The notes: generated by a model from the sequence alone, not told the origin. Counted from the first letter of the stretch, positions 30,845-39,461 are shown. The stretch: DNA of 39,592 bases from an uncultured Desulfovibrio sp. (GCA_900553065.1 USBZ01000014.1:1-39592); one strand, 5' to 3'. Made by a program: numbers and translations.

Positions 30845-32269
30845 TTAGTAGCGGTATATGTCGTTCTTGAAGGGGCCTTCCACAGGCACGCCGATGTAGT
30901 CGGCCTGCTTCTGAGTCAGCGTGGAGAGCTTGGCGCCGAGGCGGGCGAGATGCAGTCTTGCCACTTCTTCGTCAAGCTTCTTGGGCAGGGTATAGACGCG
31001 GGCTTCGTGTTCGTTGGCGGCAAGATCCATCTGCGCCAGCACCTGATTGGTGAAGGAGTTGGACATGACGAAGCTGGCATGACCCGTGGCGCAGCCGAGG
31101 TTCACAAGGCGGCCTTCGGCGAGCACGATGATGGAACGGCCGGAAGGCAGAAACCACTTGTCCACCTGCGGCTTGATTTCCATCTTGCGGCATTCGGGAT
31201 TGGATTCCAGCCAGGACATCTGGATTTCGCTGTCGAAGTGACCGATGTTGCACACGATGGCTTCGTCCTTCATGCCCATCATGTGTTCGCCGGTGATGAC
31301 GTCGCAGTTGCCGGTGCAGGTGACGTAGATGTCGCCGTAGGGCAGGGCGTCTTCCATGGTGACCACCTGATAGCCTTCCATGGCGGCCTGAAGCGCGCAG
31401 ATGGGGTCGATTTCCGTCACGAGCACGCGGGCGCCGAAGCCGCGCATGGAGGCGGCGCAGCCCTTGCCCACGTCGCCGTAGCCGCAGATGACCACGACCT
31501 TGCCCGCCACCATGATGTCGGTGGCGCGCTTGATGCCGTCGGCCAGAGATTCACGGCAGCCGTACAGGTTGTCGAACTTGGACTTGGTGACGGAGTCGTT
31601 CACGTTGATGGCCGGGAAGAGCAGCTTGCCTTCCTTTTCCATCTGATACAGGCGATGCACGCCGGTGGTGGTTTCTTCGGACACACCGCGGATTTTTTCG
31701 GCCACGCGGTGCCAGCGGGTGGGATCGTTCTTCAGGGAAAGGGCGATGCGTTCCATGATGATGGCTTCTTCCTTGCAGGAAGGCTCGTGTTCAAGCACGG
31801 AAGGATCGTTTTCCGCTTCCACGCCCTTGTGGATGAGCAGGGTGGCGTCGCCGCCGTCGTCCACGATGAGGTCGGGGCCGGAACCGTCGGGCCAGGTGAG
31901 GGCCATTTCGGTGCACCACCAGTAGTCTTCCAGGGATTCGCCCTTCCAGGCGAACACCTTGGCCATGCCCTGTTCGGCAATGGCCGCGGCGGCGTGATCC
32001 TGCGTGGAGAAGATGTTGCAGGAGGCCCAGCGGATGTCCGCGCCGAGCTCATAGAGCGTGCGGATGAGCATGGCCGTCTGAATGGTCATGTGCAGGGAGC
32101 CGCTGATTTTCAGGCCCTTGAGGGGTTTCTTTTCGGCGTAGCGGTGGATGAGCTCCATGAGACCGGGCATTTCGCGTTCGGAAAGCTGGATTTCCTTTTT
32201 GCCGAAGTCGGCAAGGGAAATGTCGGCAATCTTGTAGTTCAGGGAAAGATCGAGATTCTTGGCGGACAT
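30845..32269 (-). CDS. ahcY: adenosylhomocysteinase (SAH hydrolase)
   Basis: 474 residues, full length for the bacterial enzyme. Key motifs: KISGSLHMTIQTAMLI (~52-67), SCNIFSTQDHAAAAIA (~83-98), FPAINVNDSVTKSKFDNLYG (~218-237), the NAD-binding GYGDVGKG (~266-273), CNIGHFDSEI, and the C-terminal GPFKNDIYRY with the Lys and Tyr that reach into the partner subunit. It hydrolyses S-adenosylhomocysteine to adenosine and homocysteine, relieving product inhibition of methyltransferases. GGAG lies 5 nt before ATG 32269. The regulator/methyltransferase-like gene ends 27 nt upstream in the same direction, so they form an operon controlled from 33308-33280. Confidence 0.97.
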   Translation of the reverse strand: MSAKNLDLSLNYKIADISLADFGKKEIQLSEREMPGLMELIHRYAEKKPLKGLKISGSLHMTIQTAMLIRTLYELGADIRWASCNIFSTQDHAAAAIAEQGMAKVFAWKGESLEDYWWCTEMALTWPDGSGPDLIVDDGGDATLLIHKGVEAENDPSVLEHEPSCKEEAIIMERIALSLKNDPTRWHRVAEKIRGVSEETTTGVHRLYQMEKEGKLLFPAINVNDSVTKSKFDNLYGCRESLADGIKRATDIMVAGKVVVICGYGDVGKGCAASMRGFGARVLVTEIDPICALQAAMEGYQVVTMEDALPYGDIYVTCTGNCDVITGEHMMGMKDEAIVCNIGHFDSEIQMSWLESNPECRKMEIKPQVDKWFLPSGRSIIVLAEGRLVNLGCATGHASFVMSNSFTNQVLAQMDLAANEHEARVYTLPKKLDEEVARLHLARLGAKLSTLTQKQADYIGVPVEGPFKNDIYRY

Positions 32270-32296
32270 GATGACTCCATGAAGGGGTTAGAAAAA

Positions 32297-33241
32297 TCAC
32301 AGCCCGGCAGGGACGGCGCCTGTGGCGCTCTTGCGGGCCAGTATGAGATGCAGTGCCAGATCCTTTTTCACCGGCTGACGACGGTAGTCCACGATGGTGA
32401 GCCCCGTTTTCACGAGAGCGGCGGAAAGCTCGTCGAGGGAAAAGCCGAGCCAGCGGTCTCCGTACATGGTGCGCATGGATTCCTGACTGTGCTGATCGAA
32501 GTCCGTGACCAGCACGAGGCCTCCGGGATGCAGTACGCGGGCGATTTCCCCGAGAGACGTGGAGGGCCTGGAAAGATGGTGCAGCACCAGATTGATGCAG
32601 ATGAAGTCGGCTTCTCCGTCGCGCAGGGGAAGATAGTCGAGTTCGCCTATGCGCAGGGAAATGCCGTTCATGTTGTCGCCGAAGCGGCGTCTGGCCAGCT
32701 CCAGCATGCGGGGCGAGTCGTCCACGCCGATGAGTTCGCGGCAGGCTCCCCGCAGATGCTCCAGCACTTCGCCCGTGCCGCAGCCGAGATCGGCCGCCAC
32801 TCCGCAGTTTTCCGGCACGGCCCTGAGAATGACGTCCGGCAGGGAAAAGTCGCCGAGAATTTCCCGGTTCATTTCGTCCCAGTCGTCGGCAATGTCGTTG
32901 AAGAACTGTCGGGTCTTCAGCGTGCGTTCCTCGATGATGCGGGAGGCCATGTCGAGGTCGGAGCGGCAGGATTCGTCATCCTGCATGAAGGCGATGACGC
33001 TGCCAAGAAAGTCATGCCCCGGCCCTTCCGGTTCGGCGGAGTAGAATACCCACAGGCCGTCCCGCCTCGACTGAAGAAGTCCCGCTTCCGTGAGAATCTT
33101 GAGGTGCCGCGATATGCGCGACTGCCCCATGCCGAGCAGCGAGACCAGTTCGTTGACGGACAGTTCGTAATGGAAAAGAATCAGCGCAAGGCGCAGGCGG
33201 GTTTCATCCGACAGGGCTTTGAGGTAGCGGAGAGCTTTCAT
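32297..33241 (-). CDS. sahR: ArsR-family regulator fused to SAM-methyltransferase-like domain (SahR type)
   Basis: 314 residues. Residues ~1-75 are an ArsR/SmtB winged helix: LSDETRLRLALILFHYELSVNELVSLLGMGQSRISRHLKILTEAG, without a metal-binding ELCVCDL motif. Residues ~110-300 are a class I methyltransferase-like domain with motif I ADLGCGTGE (150-158), the acidic IGVDDSP end of strand 2, and LHPGGLVLVTDF. Known SahR proteins of Proteobacteria, including Desulfovibrio, have this two-domain form and respond to S-adenosylhomocysteine. Position directly upstream of ahcY, with a candidate operator in the promoter, fits that role. Whether the domain still methylates anything is unknown; binding SAH as effector is the likelier use. 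Confidence 0.85.
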   Translation of the reverse strand: MKALRYLKALSDETRLRLALILFHYELSVNELVSLLGMGQSRISRHLKILTEAGLLQSRRDGLWVFYSAEPEGPGHDFLGSVIAFMQDDESCRSDLDMASRIIEERTLKTRQFFNDIADDWDEMNREILGDFSLPDVILRAVPENCGVAADLGCGTGEVLEHLRGACRELIGVDDSPRMLELARRRFGDNMNGISLRIGELDYLPLRDGEADFICINLVLHHLSRPSTSLGEIARVLHPGGLVLVTDFDQHSQESMRTMYGDRWLGFSLDELSAALVKTGLTIVDYRRQPVKKDLALHLILARKSATGAVPAGL

Positions 33242-33261
33242 CGTGCTGAAATAAAAGGAAT

Positions 33262-33277
33262 ATCAAGATTTATCGAT
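33262..33277. promoter_or_regulatory. candidate SahR operator
   Basis: Imperfect palindrome ATCAAGATTTATCGAT next to the -10 box (33280-33285) and covering the expected transcription start of sahR-ahcY. Binding there would block initiation. The assignment to SahR is inferred from position only. Confidence 0.4.
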
Positions 33278-33279
33278 TT

Positions 33280-33308
33280 ACTATATCTGGTTATCTTCAT
33301 ATAGTCAA
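33280..33308 (-). promoter_or_regulatory. near-consensus sigma70 promoter of sahR-ahcY
   Basis: Minus strand TTGACT (33308-33303), 17-nt spacer, TATAGT (33285-33280). The predicted start near 33273 gives a ~30-nt leader. Confidence 0.8.
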
Positions 33309-33325
33309 GACGGGAGGTTTTGCGG

Positions 33326-33354
33326 TTGCGGGAGCTGGAGTATAAAAATATAAT
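33326..33354 (+). promoter_or_regulatory. orphan plus-strand promoter pointing into the 3' end of hypF
   Basis: TTGCGG (33326-33331), 17-nt spacer, perfect TATAAT (33349-33354). No gene starts downstream on the plus strand; hypF is on the minus strand from 33548. Transcripts would be antisense to the hypF 3' end. The -35 is weak and AT-richness could explain the -10. Confidence 0.4.
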
Positions 33355-33547
33355 ATATTCAAATAATTACAATGAAATTTATCTCGTATCCCGGTTTCTT
33401 CGACGATGATTGCCGGCACGAAACGAATCCGGCAGACAGGCGGGAAAAGGCGGGAGAGCGGCAGGTTCGTTCGCTGTTCCCCGTTTGTGTCAGGTATTCT
33501 GATCGGGATTCTGCATCCGGTTCGCAGGCATGCGTTTTGTGCAGAAA
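33355..33547. other. intergenic remainder between sahR and hypF, no gene
   Basis: With the sahR promoter region this makes a 306-bp gap. An open frame from 33372 (plus) has no ribosome site and continues antisense to hypF, so it is not called. No clear hypF terminator was found. Confidence 0.4.
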
Positions 33548-35980
33548 TCATGCCTCAAGGGTCCAGTCGCCCCACAGTGCCTGTCCCAGCGCTATGGAAC
33601 CGTCGCCTGCGGGCATGGCGGAGGGCAGATATGGCGTAAGTCCGAGCCTGCGAAGCTCCGCGGGCAGTTCTGCAAGCAGCGTGCGGTTGTTGAATACGCC
33701 GCCGCCGAGGGCCACGGTCGTAACGCCGGTCTTGTCCGCGCCGAGGCGTGCCCAGCGTGCCAGCCCCCGGGCCAGTCCGCGGTGAAAGCGGCGTGCCAGT
33801 CGGCCCGGATCATTCGTGTCCCGTGCAGCTTCGCGGAACAGGGAGGTTACGTCCGCCTCCAGAAGTCCGTCACGCTCGAGCAGAAGCAGCTCATAGAAGC
33901 CGCGTTCGCTTCTGTCCTGCGCCGTTTCCAGGCGGACGGCCGCCTGCCCCTCGTAGGTGATGTCGAAGCACAGTCCGCACAGGGCCGATACGGCGTCGAA
34001 GAGGCGACCGCAGCTTGAAGTGAGAGGGCAGCGGATGTTTCGTTCCAGCATTTCATTGACAAAGGGCGCGAGTTTCTCCCTCTCCGGAGCATGGCTGAGC
34101 CAGGGCTGACTGCCGTCGGGAAGACCGGAAGCCCTCCACAGTGACTGCGCCGTGCGCCAGGGCGAGCGTATGGCGGCTTCGCCTCCCGGCAGGGCAAAGG
34201 GAGAAAAGCGGCCTATCCGCTGCCAGTGGCCGGGGCGTACCAGCAGAAGCTCGCCGCCCCAGATGGTGTCGTCTTCTCCGAGTCCGGAGCCGTCCAGCGC
34301 GAGCCCCAGCACGGGTTCGCGGCATCCGTGTTCCGCCATGACGGCGCAGATGTGCGCCACGTGATGCTGAAGCTTCAGTACCGGCAGTTTTCTTTGTTCG
34401 GCAAAGGCGTCGGCGAGTCGGCTGGAAAGATAGTCGGGATGCAGGTCACGCACCACGAGGCGTGGCTCCACCTCAAGAAGACCGAGCAGGTGATGCAGCG
34501 TTTCCTCAAAAAAGGCCAGATGTTCCGTGCGGCTCACGTCGCCGATGTGCTGACTCAAAAAAGCCTCCCGGCCTCGGGTGAGGCAGAAGGTGTGCTTGAG
34601 TTCTGCACCTGCGGCGAAGATGCTGTCATCGTTTCTTCGGGAGGCGGAAGATGGCAGCGGCATGGGTTCGGGCACGAAGCCGCGTGCCCTCCGGACCATG
34701 AGCGCGGGTGCCGCGGGGCGGAAGCTTTCTTTCTCTTCAGCGGGAAAGAGGACGGAGTCGTCCACTCGAACCAGAATGTCCCGGTCATGAAAAAGGAAAA
34801 GATCGGCCATGCCGGAAAGGCGTCCGGCGGCCTCTCGGTTGCCGAGGCACAGCGGCGCGCCGGGCGGATTGCCCGAGGTCATGACCAGAGCGGGCAGGGC
34901 GTCGTCTTTTGTGCCGCCCGCCCATTCCGGATGGAAAAGCAGGTGATGCAGCGGCGTGGAGGGCAGCATGATGCCGATGTCGCCGGTATCCGGCGCAAGG
35001 ATGGAGGGTAGAAGTCCCTCGGCGCTGCCGTCGGAAGCGGAGGTCCTGCGCGGGCAGATGACGATGGGGCGTCGCGGCGAGGAGAGCGAGGCCGCGGCAT
35101 CATGGCTTACGAGGGCGAACCGTTCGGCCGAGGCGAGATCGGCCACCATGACGGCAAGAGCCTTGTGCGGACGAGCCTTGCGCCTGCGAAGTTCGGCGAC
35201 GGCCTTGACATTCCGGGCGTCGCAGACCAGGTGAAAGCCTCCGAGTCCCCGGATAGCGGCAATGCGTCCTTTTCTGAGGGCGGAAAGCAGCACGCAGACG
35301 GCGTCGCCCCCTGTGACGGCATCGGCCGGAAGACCGTAGCGTTTCTTTCTTTCCCTACTTACGGGAGAGTCCTGATGAGGCCGGGACAGGGGCGGAACGT
35401 CGCCCGCCAGCCAGAGCATGGGGCCGCAGTCCGGGCAGGCGTTGGGCTGGGCATGGAAACGGCGGTCGGCGGGATTGTGGTATTCTTCGGCGCACGGGTC
35501 GCACAGAGGAAAGCATGCCATGCTGGTGACGGGCCTGTCGTAGGGAATGGATCGCGTGATGGTGTAGCGCGGTCCGCAGTTCGTGCAGTTGGTGAAGGCA
35601 TAGCCGAAGCGCCGGTCGGCAGGATCGGCCATGTCGGCAAGGCAGGCTTCGCAGGGAGCCATGTCGGGACTGACGAGAACGCGATGCCCCCGGTGTTCCC
35701 CGCTCCGACTGGTCAGAATGCGGAATTCCGTTTCTTCGGGCACGGGAGGAATGTCTTCCCTTTTCAGGGAAACGATGCGCGCCAGCGGAGGAAGCCGGTC
35801 GGTAAAGCCGGCAAAGGCGGTCAGTGCCTTTTCGTTTCCCTGCACTTCCAGGCAAACGCCTTCAGGCGTGTTGCCCACGGTGCCCGTCAGGCCGAGTCCG
35901 GAGGCTTCCCTGTAGATGAACGGACGGAAGCCTACGCCCTGAACCTGACCTGTTACTATGTATCTGTGCCGTGCCGTCAT
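33548..35980 (-). CDS. hypF: carbamoyltransferase HypF, [NiFe]-hydrogenase maturation
   Basis: 810 residues. ATG 35980 was chosen because GGAGG lies 5 nt upstream; ATG 35992, four codons earlier, overlaps that site. Acylphosphatase domain at ~1-90 (VTGQVQGVGFRPFIYRE). Zinc-finger region with four CxxC pairs (CEAC, CTNC, CDPC, CPDC; ~107-185). YrdC-like domain at ~200-390 (RKARPHKALAVMV), then a Kae1-like domain with LQHHVAHICAVMAEHG and ALGGGVFNN. HypF makes a carbamoyl-adenylate from carbamoyl phosphate and passes the group to HypE for the CN ligands of [NiFe] hydrogenases. Slightly longer than the usual 740-780. No other hyp or hydrogenase gene is in the window, so it is an isolated copy of the set. 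Confidence 0.95.
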   Translation of the reverse strand: MTARHRYIVTGQVQGVGFRPFIYREASGLGLTGTVGNTPEGVCLEVQGNEKALTAFAGFTDRLPPLARIVSLKREDIPPVPEETEFRILTSRSGEHRGHRVLVSPDMAPCEACLADMADPADRRFGYAFTNCTNCGPRYTITRSIPYDRPVTSMACFPLCDPCAEEYHNPADRRFHAQPNACPDCGPMLWLAGDVPPLSRPHQDSPVSRERKKRYGLPADAVTGGDAVCVLLSALRKGRIAAIRGLGGFHLVCDARNVKAVAELRRRKARPHKALAVMVADLASAERFALVSHDAAASLSSPRRPIVICPRRTSASDGSAEGLLPSILAPDTGDIGIMLPSTPLHHLLFHPEWAGGTKDDALPALVMTSGNPPGAPLCLGNREAAGRLSGMADLFLFHDRDILVRVDDSVLFPAEEKESFRPAAPALMVRRARGFVPEPMPLPSSASRRNDDSIFAAGAELKHTFCLTRGREAFLSQHIGDVSRTEHLAFFEETLHHLLGLLEVEPRLVVRDLHPDYLSSRLADAFAEQRKLPVLKLQHHVAHICAVMAEHGCREPVLGLALDGSGLGEDDTIWGGELLLVRPGHWQRIGRFSPFALPGGEAAIRSPWRTAQSLWRASGLPDGSQPWLSHAPEREKLAPFVNEMLERNIRCPLTSSCGRLFDAVSALCGLCFDITYEGQAAVRLETAQDRSERGFYELLLLERDGLLEADVTSLFREAARDTNDPGRLARRFHRGLARGLARWARLGADKTGVTTVALGGGVFNNRTLLAELPAELRRLGLTPYLPSAMPAGDGSIALGQALWGDWTLEA

Positions 35981-35997
35981 GCGATCCTCCATCCGCC

Positions 35998-36026
35998 ACT
36001 ATAGCCTCCGGCCGGGAGGAAGGGAA
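35998..36026 (-). promoter_or_regulatory. candidate hypF promoter with inverted repeat in the spacer
   Basis: Minus strand TTCCCT (36026-36021), 17-nt spacer, TATAGT (36003-35998). CCTCC/GGAGG arms (36005-36009/36015-36019) lie within the spacer, a repressor-like position. The implied leader is only ~11 nt. Confidence 0.4.
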
Positions 36027-36061
36027 GCGGTATGCCGCCCGCCGGGGAGGTGCATTTTTCC

Positions 36062-36090
36062 TTGAGAAAGCCTTTCCAATAACATAAGAT
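36062..36090 (+). promoter_or_regulatory. sigma70-type promoter of the acyl-CoA synthetase gene
   Basis: TTGAGA (36062-36067), 17-nt spacer, TAAGAT (36085-36090). The predicted start near 36097 implies a leader of about 168 nt, long enough for regulation. Confidence 0.65.
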
Positions 36091-36118
36091 GTCCAAACCG
36101 GAATTTGCCGTGAGAGGT

Positions 36119-36155
36119 TTTTCCGCTCCCTTTTCCCCGGAAGAGGTGCGGAAAA
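36119..36155 (+). promoter_or_regulatory. strong hairpin in the acyl-CoA synthetase leader
   Basis: TTTTCCGC (36119-36126) pairs with GCGGAAAA (36148-36155); inside, CCTTTTCC (36129-36136) pairs with GGAAGAGG (36139-36146) with one G-T. No T-run follows on either strand, so it is not a standard terminator. It starts ~22 nt after the predicted transcription start. Confidence 0.5.
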
Positions 36156-36264
36156 GGCAGATTCCTCCGGGGAACCTCCATATCGAGGTCTGCTCTCATG
36201 ACGACGGCGATGTTCGTGCGTCGCGACCCCGGATTTTCCGCGTACTGATGTAAAGGAACGGAAT

Positions 36265-37914
36265 ATGTCAGAATTTAAATTGCAGGAACGCACTCTCGGC
36301 CAGATGCTGGACGAAACCGTCAGGCGATTTCCTGATCGTGAGGCCCTGGTATATGTGGGGCACGATTACCGGCAGACCTGGAGCGAGTTTGCCGACACTG
36401 TGGACAGGCTGGGACGGGGCCTGATGGCTCTGGGCGTGCAGCCCGGAGAAAAGATTGCGCTTTGGGCCACCAACGTGCCCAACTGGGTGACGCTCATGTT
36501 TGCCGCCGCCCGCATAGGAGCCACGCTGCTTGCGGTGAACACCAACTACCGCGACAGCGAACTGGAATATCTCATCCGTCAGTCCGAATGCGAGAATTTC
36601 TTCTGCATCGACGGATTCCTTGATTACGATTATGTTTCGGCGCTGTATCGCGTCATTCCCAACCTGAAGGATCAGCATGAAGGCGAGCTGCACTGCGAGA
36701 AGTTCCCGCATCTGCGCCGCGTCATGAGCCTGAAGGATATTCTGCATCCGGGCATTTTGCCGCTGTCGGTCATTCTGGAGAAGGCCGGAGAAGTTTCCGA
36801 CGCCGAGTACGAAGCCCGCAAGGCGCTTGTCCGTCCGCACGACGTGGTGAACATGCAGTACACGTCCGGCACCACGGGCTTCCCCAAGGGTGTCATGCTC
36901 ACGCATGTGGGCATCGGCAACAACGGCTACTGCGTAGGGGAACGCGAGGAGCTGACCGAACAGGACCGCGTCATCATTCCGCTGCCGCTCTTCCACTGTC
37001 TCGGCTGCGTGGTGGGAGTGCTCGCCTGCGTGAGCCACGGCGCCACCATGGTCATTACGGAAACGTTTTCTCCCGAAAGGGTCATGGCCGCCATTCAGGA
37101 TGAGAAGTGCACCGGCGTGTACGGCGTGCCTTCCACCTATATTTCCATGCTCGGCCATCGTCGCTTCAGCCAGTATGACTTCTCCAGCCTGCGTTTCGGC
37201 CTCATGTCCGGTTCGGTATGCCCCGAACCTCTGATCCGGCAGGTCATGGAGGCCATGTCGCTCAAGGCCGTGGTCATTCCCTACGGCCTGACCGAATGTT
37301 CTCCCGTCATCACCATGACCGGCATCACGGAAAGCGACGAACATCGCTGCCGTTCCGTGGGGCGCGTGCTGGAAGGCATTGAAGTGAAGCTGCGCGACCC
37401 TTCGACCGGTCAGACCGTGCCTGCCGGAACGCAGGGAGAGATCTGCTGCCGCGGCTACAATGTGATGAAGGGATACTTCAACATGCCCGAGGCGACGGCG
37501 GAAACCGTCGATGCCGACGGCTGGCTGCACACGGGCGATCTCGGCGTGATGGACGAGGAAGGGTATCTGCGCATCACCGGACGCATCAAGGACATGATCG
37601 TGCGCGGCGGTGAAAACATTTATCCGCGTGAAATAGAAGAATTTCTTCTGGGAATGGACTCCGTGCGCGACGTGCAGGTTCTGGGCATTCCCTCCCGCCG
37701 CTACGGCGAGGATGTGGCGGCGTTCCTCATTCCCCGCGAGGGATGCACGATAAAGCCCGAGGACGTGCGCGACTTCTGCCGCGGCCGTGTGGCCTGGCAC
37801 AAGATTCCGCGCTATGTGGCCGTGGTGGAGGATTTTCCCAAAACGGCCAACGGCAAGGTGCAGAAGTTCAAGCTGCGCGAAATGGCGGCGGAGCTCTTCC
37901 CCAATGTCAAGTAA
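36265..37914 (+). CDS. AMP-forming acyl-CoA synthetase (FadD-like)
   Basis: 549 residues; AAAGGAA lies 8 nt before ATG 36265. ANL-superfamily motifs: the P-loop YTSGTTGFPKGVMLTH (~198-213), IPYGLTECSPV (~338-348), and in the C-terminal lid WLHTGDLGVMDEEGYLRITGRIKDMIVRGGENIYPREIE (~424-462), ending with PKTANGKVQKFKLRE, whose Lys (GKV) is the adenylation residue. It activates a carboxylic acid with ATP to an acyl-AMP and then acyl-CoA; medium- or long-chain fatty acid is likely, but an aryl acid is possible. It overlaps the following methyltransferase gene by 11 nt. Confidence 0.9.
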   Translation: MSEFKLQERTLGQMLDETVRRFPDREALVYVGHDYRQTWSEFADTVDRLGRGLMALGVQPGEKIALWATNVPNWVTLMFAAARIGATLLAVNTNYRDSELEYLIRQSECENFFCIDGFLDYDYVSALYRVIPNLKDQHEGELHCEKFPHLRRVMSLKDILHPGILPLSVILEKAGEVSDAEYEARKALVRPHDVVNMQYTSGTTGFPKGVMLTHVGIGNNGYCVGEREELTEQDRVIIPLPLFHCLGCVVGVLACVSHGATMVITETFSPERVMAAIQDEKCTGVYGVPSTYISMLGHRRFSQYDFSSLRFGLMSGSVCPEPLIRQVMEAMSLKAVVIPYGLTECSPVITMTGITESDEHRCRSVGRVLEGIEVKLRDPSTGQTVPAGTQGEICCRGYNVMKGYFNMPEATAETVDADGWLHTGDLGVMDEEGYLRITGRIKDMIVRGGENIYPREIEEFLLGMDSVRDVQVLGIPSRRYGEDVAAFLIPREGCTIKPEDVRDFCRGRVAWHKIPRYVAVVEDFPKTANGKVQKFKLREMAAELFPNVK

Positions 37915-38839
37915 TCCGCTGATCGTCTATCTGGCGGCGCGAGGCTTCGAACAGGATCTTCTGGAGGAGCTGAAGCTTCACGGCGTGCGCGTGCTCGAAG
38001 TGAAGGAGCGGCTGGTGCTGGCCGAGGGCCTGTTTCATTCGGCCTGGGCGCAGAATGTCTGGCTGGAGCCTTTCTTTCAGCCCATCACGTCGGTAGGCGA
38101 TGCGGTACGCACGCTCAAGTCCATACAGCGCAACTGGAAGCTTCATGCCGTGGACTTTCACCGTAGGGCCGCGCTCATCGAGCAGCAGCTGCCTCCGGTG
38201 AAGGCAAAGCCGCTTGCCTTCGGACAGGCTGCGCCGACCTCGCCTCTCGGATCGTGGACACTTTGGGATCACGATACGCTGCTCGTGTCTGCAAAGTGCA
38301 GCTCGGCCTTTCCCGACGGGGACGTGTTCTTTGAAGAGGATAAGATCAATCCGCCGAGCCGTGCCTACCTCAAGCTGTGGGAAACGTTCACGCTTCTGGG
38401 AAAGGGGCCTCAGCCGGGCGAACTCTGCCTTGACCTCGGTTCTGCTCCCGGCGGCTGGACATGGGTCATCGCTTCTCTGGGAGCGCGGGTGTTCAGCATA
38501 GACAAGTCTCCCATTGATCCGAGAGTGGCGGCCATGCCCGGCGTGGATCACTGTCTGGGCAGCGGTTTCGGTCTGGAACCGCATACGGCCGGAAAGGTGG
38601 ACTGGCTTTTTTCCGATATGGCCTGTTATCCCGGTCGTCTCCTCGGCACGGTGCGGCAGTGGCTGGAGGCCGGGGCTGCGGAGAATTTCGTCTGCACGCT
38701 CAAGCTTCAGGGCAGGACTGATCATGCCGTCGTTCAGGCGTTTCGTGAGATTCCCGGATCCCAAGTCATTCATCTTTCATGCAATAAGCATGAACTGACA
38801 TGGATGAACCTCAGAGAGTGGAGAGAGAAGGCCGTATAG
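37904..38839 (+). CDS. RlmM-like FtsJ/RrmJ-fold rRNA 2'-O-methyltransferase
   Basis: 311 residues from ATG 37904, which overlaps the acyl-CoA synthetase stop by 11 nt with GGAG about 10 nt upstream. The N-terminal ~150 residues are a mixed domain in the position of the THUMP-like part of RlmM. The catalytic domain begins at CLDLGSAPGGWTWVIASLGARVFSIDKSP (SAM motif I, ~174-202), then DWLFSDMACYPGR (catalytic Asp) and FVCTLKLQGR (catalytic Lys), matching the layout of E. coli RlmM, which methylates C2498 of 23S rRNA. The coupling to a lipid-activation gene is probably accidental. rRNA target inferred from family only. Confidence 0.78.
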   Translation: MSSNPLIVYLAARGFEQDLLEELKLHGVRVLEVKERLVLAEGLFHSAWAQNVWLEPFFQPITSVGDAVRTLKSIQRNWKLHAVDFHRRAALIEQQLPPVKAKPLAFGQAAPTSPLGSWTLWDHDTLLVSAKCSSAFPDGDVFFEEDKINPPSRAYLKLWETFTLLGKGPQPGELCLDLGSAPGGWTWVIASLGARVFSIDKSPIDPRVAAMPGVDHCLGSGFGLEPHTAGKVDWLFSDMACYPGRLLGTVRQWLEAGAAENFVCTLKLQGRTDHAVVQAFREIPGSQVIHLSCNKHELTWMNLREWREKAV

Positions 38840-38947
38840 CGGGACAATGCTTGCGGCGCTTGTGTTTTCGGCCTTTGTGACGAGCTCGGACAAAAGCGCA
38901 AAGAACGGCTTTTTGATAAAAATCTTCTCAGGTTAGCGGAGCTGAGC

Positions 38948-38998
38948 TTGACATACGGGGATTCTCATTCTACTGAAAAGTGACTCATTGAAGAGTCA
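38948..38998 (+). promoter_or_regulatory. HU gene promoter and leader inverted repeat
   Basis: Perfect TTGACA (38948-38953), 17-nt spacer, TACTGA (38971-38976), a poor -10. TGACTC/GAGTCA (38981-38986/38993-38998) form a 6-bp inverted repeat close to the expected transcription start, followed by an A6-T5 tract. It may be a protein site or an RNA hairpin at the mRNA 5' end. Confidence 0.5.
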
Positions 38999-39022
38999 AA
39001 AAATTTTTGGGAGAGTGAAACC

Positions 39023-39298
39023 ATGACGAAAGCTGAACTGGTCGAGAAGATCTACGCCAAGAGCGGTCTTGAGACGAAAGTAAAATCTGAAGCAGCTCTG
39101 GATGCTGTGATTTCCGCTATCTCCGAGTGCCTCGCTTCCGGCGATTCCATCACCCTGATGGGCTTTGGCAGCTTCAAGGTTGTCAAGCGCGCACCTCGTA
39201 CCGGCCGTAACCCTCGTACCAACGAGAAGATTGAAATCCCCGCCTGCTCCGTTGTGAAGTTCCTTCCCGGCAAGGCTCTCAAGGATGCCATCAAGTAG
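39023..39298 (+). CDS. HU-family DNA-binding protein
   Basis: 91 residues, the canonical HU length, starting MTKAELVEKIYAKSGL; GGGAGAG lies 8 nt upstream of the ATG. GFGSFKVVKRAPRTGRNPRTNEKIEIP (~48-74) is the conserved DNA-binding arm of HU (RxGRNPxTxExIxIP), with the intercalating Pro in RNPRT. HU bends and compacts chromosomal DNA as a dimer. It has its own promoter and a strong terminator, so it is monocistronic. IHF is less likely because the arm sequence fits HU. Confidence 0.95.
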   Translation: MTKAELVEKIYAKSGLETKVKSEAALDAVISAISECLASGDSITLMGFGSFKVVKRAPRTGRNPRTNEKIEIPACSVVKFLPGKALKDAIK

Positions 39299-39320
39299 CA
39301 GTCTTGAAAACATGTGTGGA

Positions 39321-39355
39321 ACAGACCGTCCGCCTCAGGCGGACGGTCTGTTTTT
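39321..39355 (+). terminator. strong Rho-independent terminator of the HU gene
   Basis: ACAGACCGTCCGCC (39321-39334) pairs perfectly with GGCGGACGGTCTGT (39338-39351), TCA loop, then Ts to 39355. It starts 23 nt after the stop codon. Confidence 0.92.
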
Positions 39356-39461
39356 AATAGCTGGGACGTTTTGAAAAAACGACGCATCCCATCCGGAAAC
39401 AGCGCTGTCCACGTCGCTTCCTCATTGGAACGAGGCTCCCCGGAACAGATTTTTCAGCCGC

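Noticed and set aside
30728..33304. 858-codon open frame on the plus strand
   Set aside because: Antisense to ahcY and sahR; composition artefact.
33372..33785. 137-codon plus-strand ORF after the orphan promoter
   Set aside because: No Shine-Dalgarno and mostly antisense to hypF; protein looks random.
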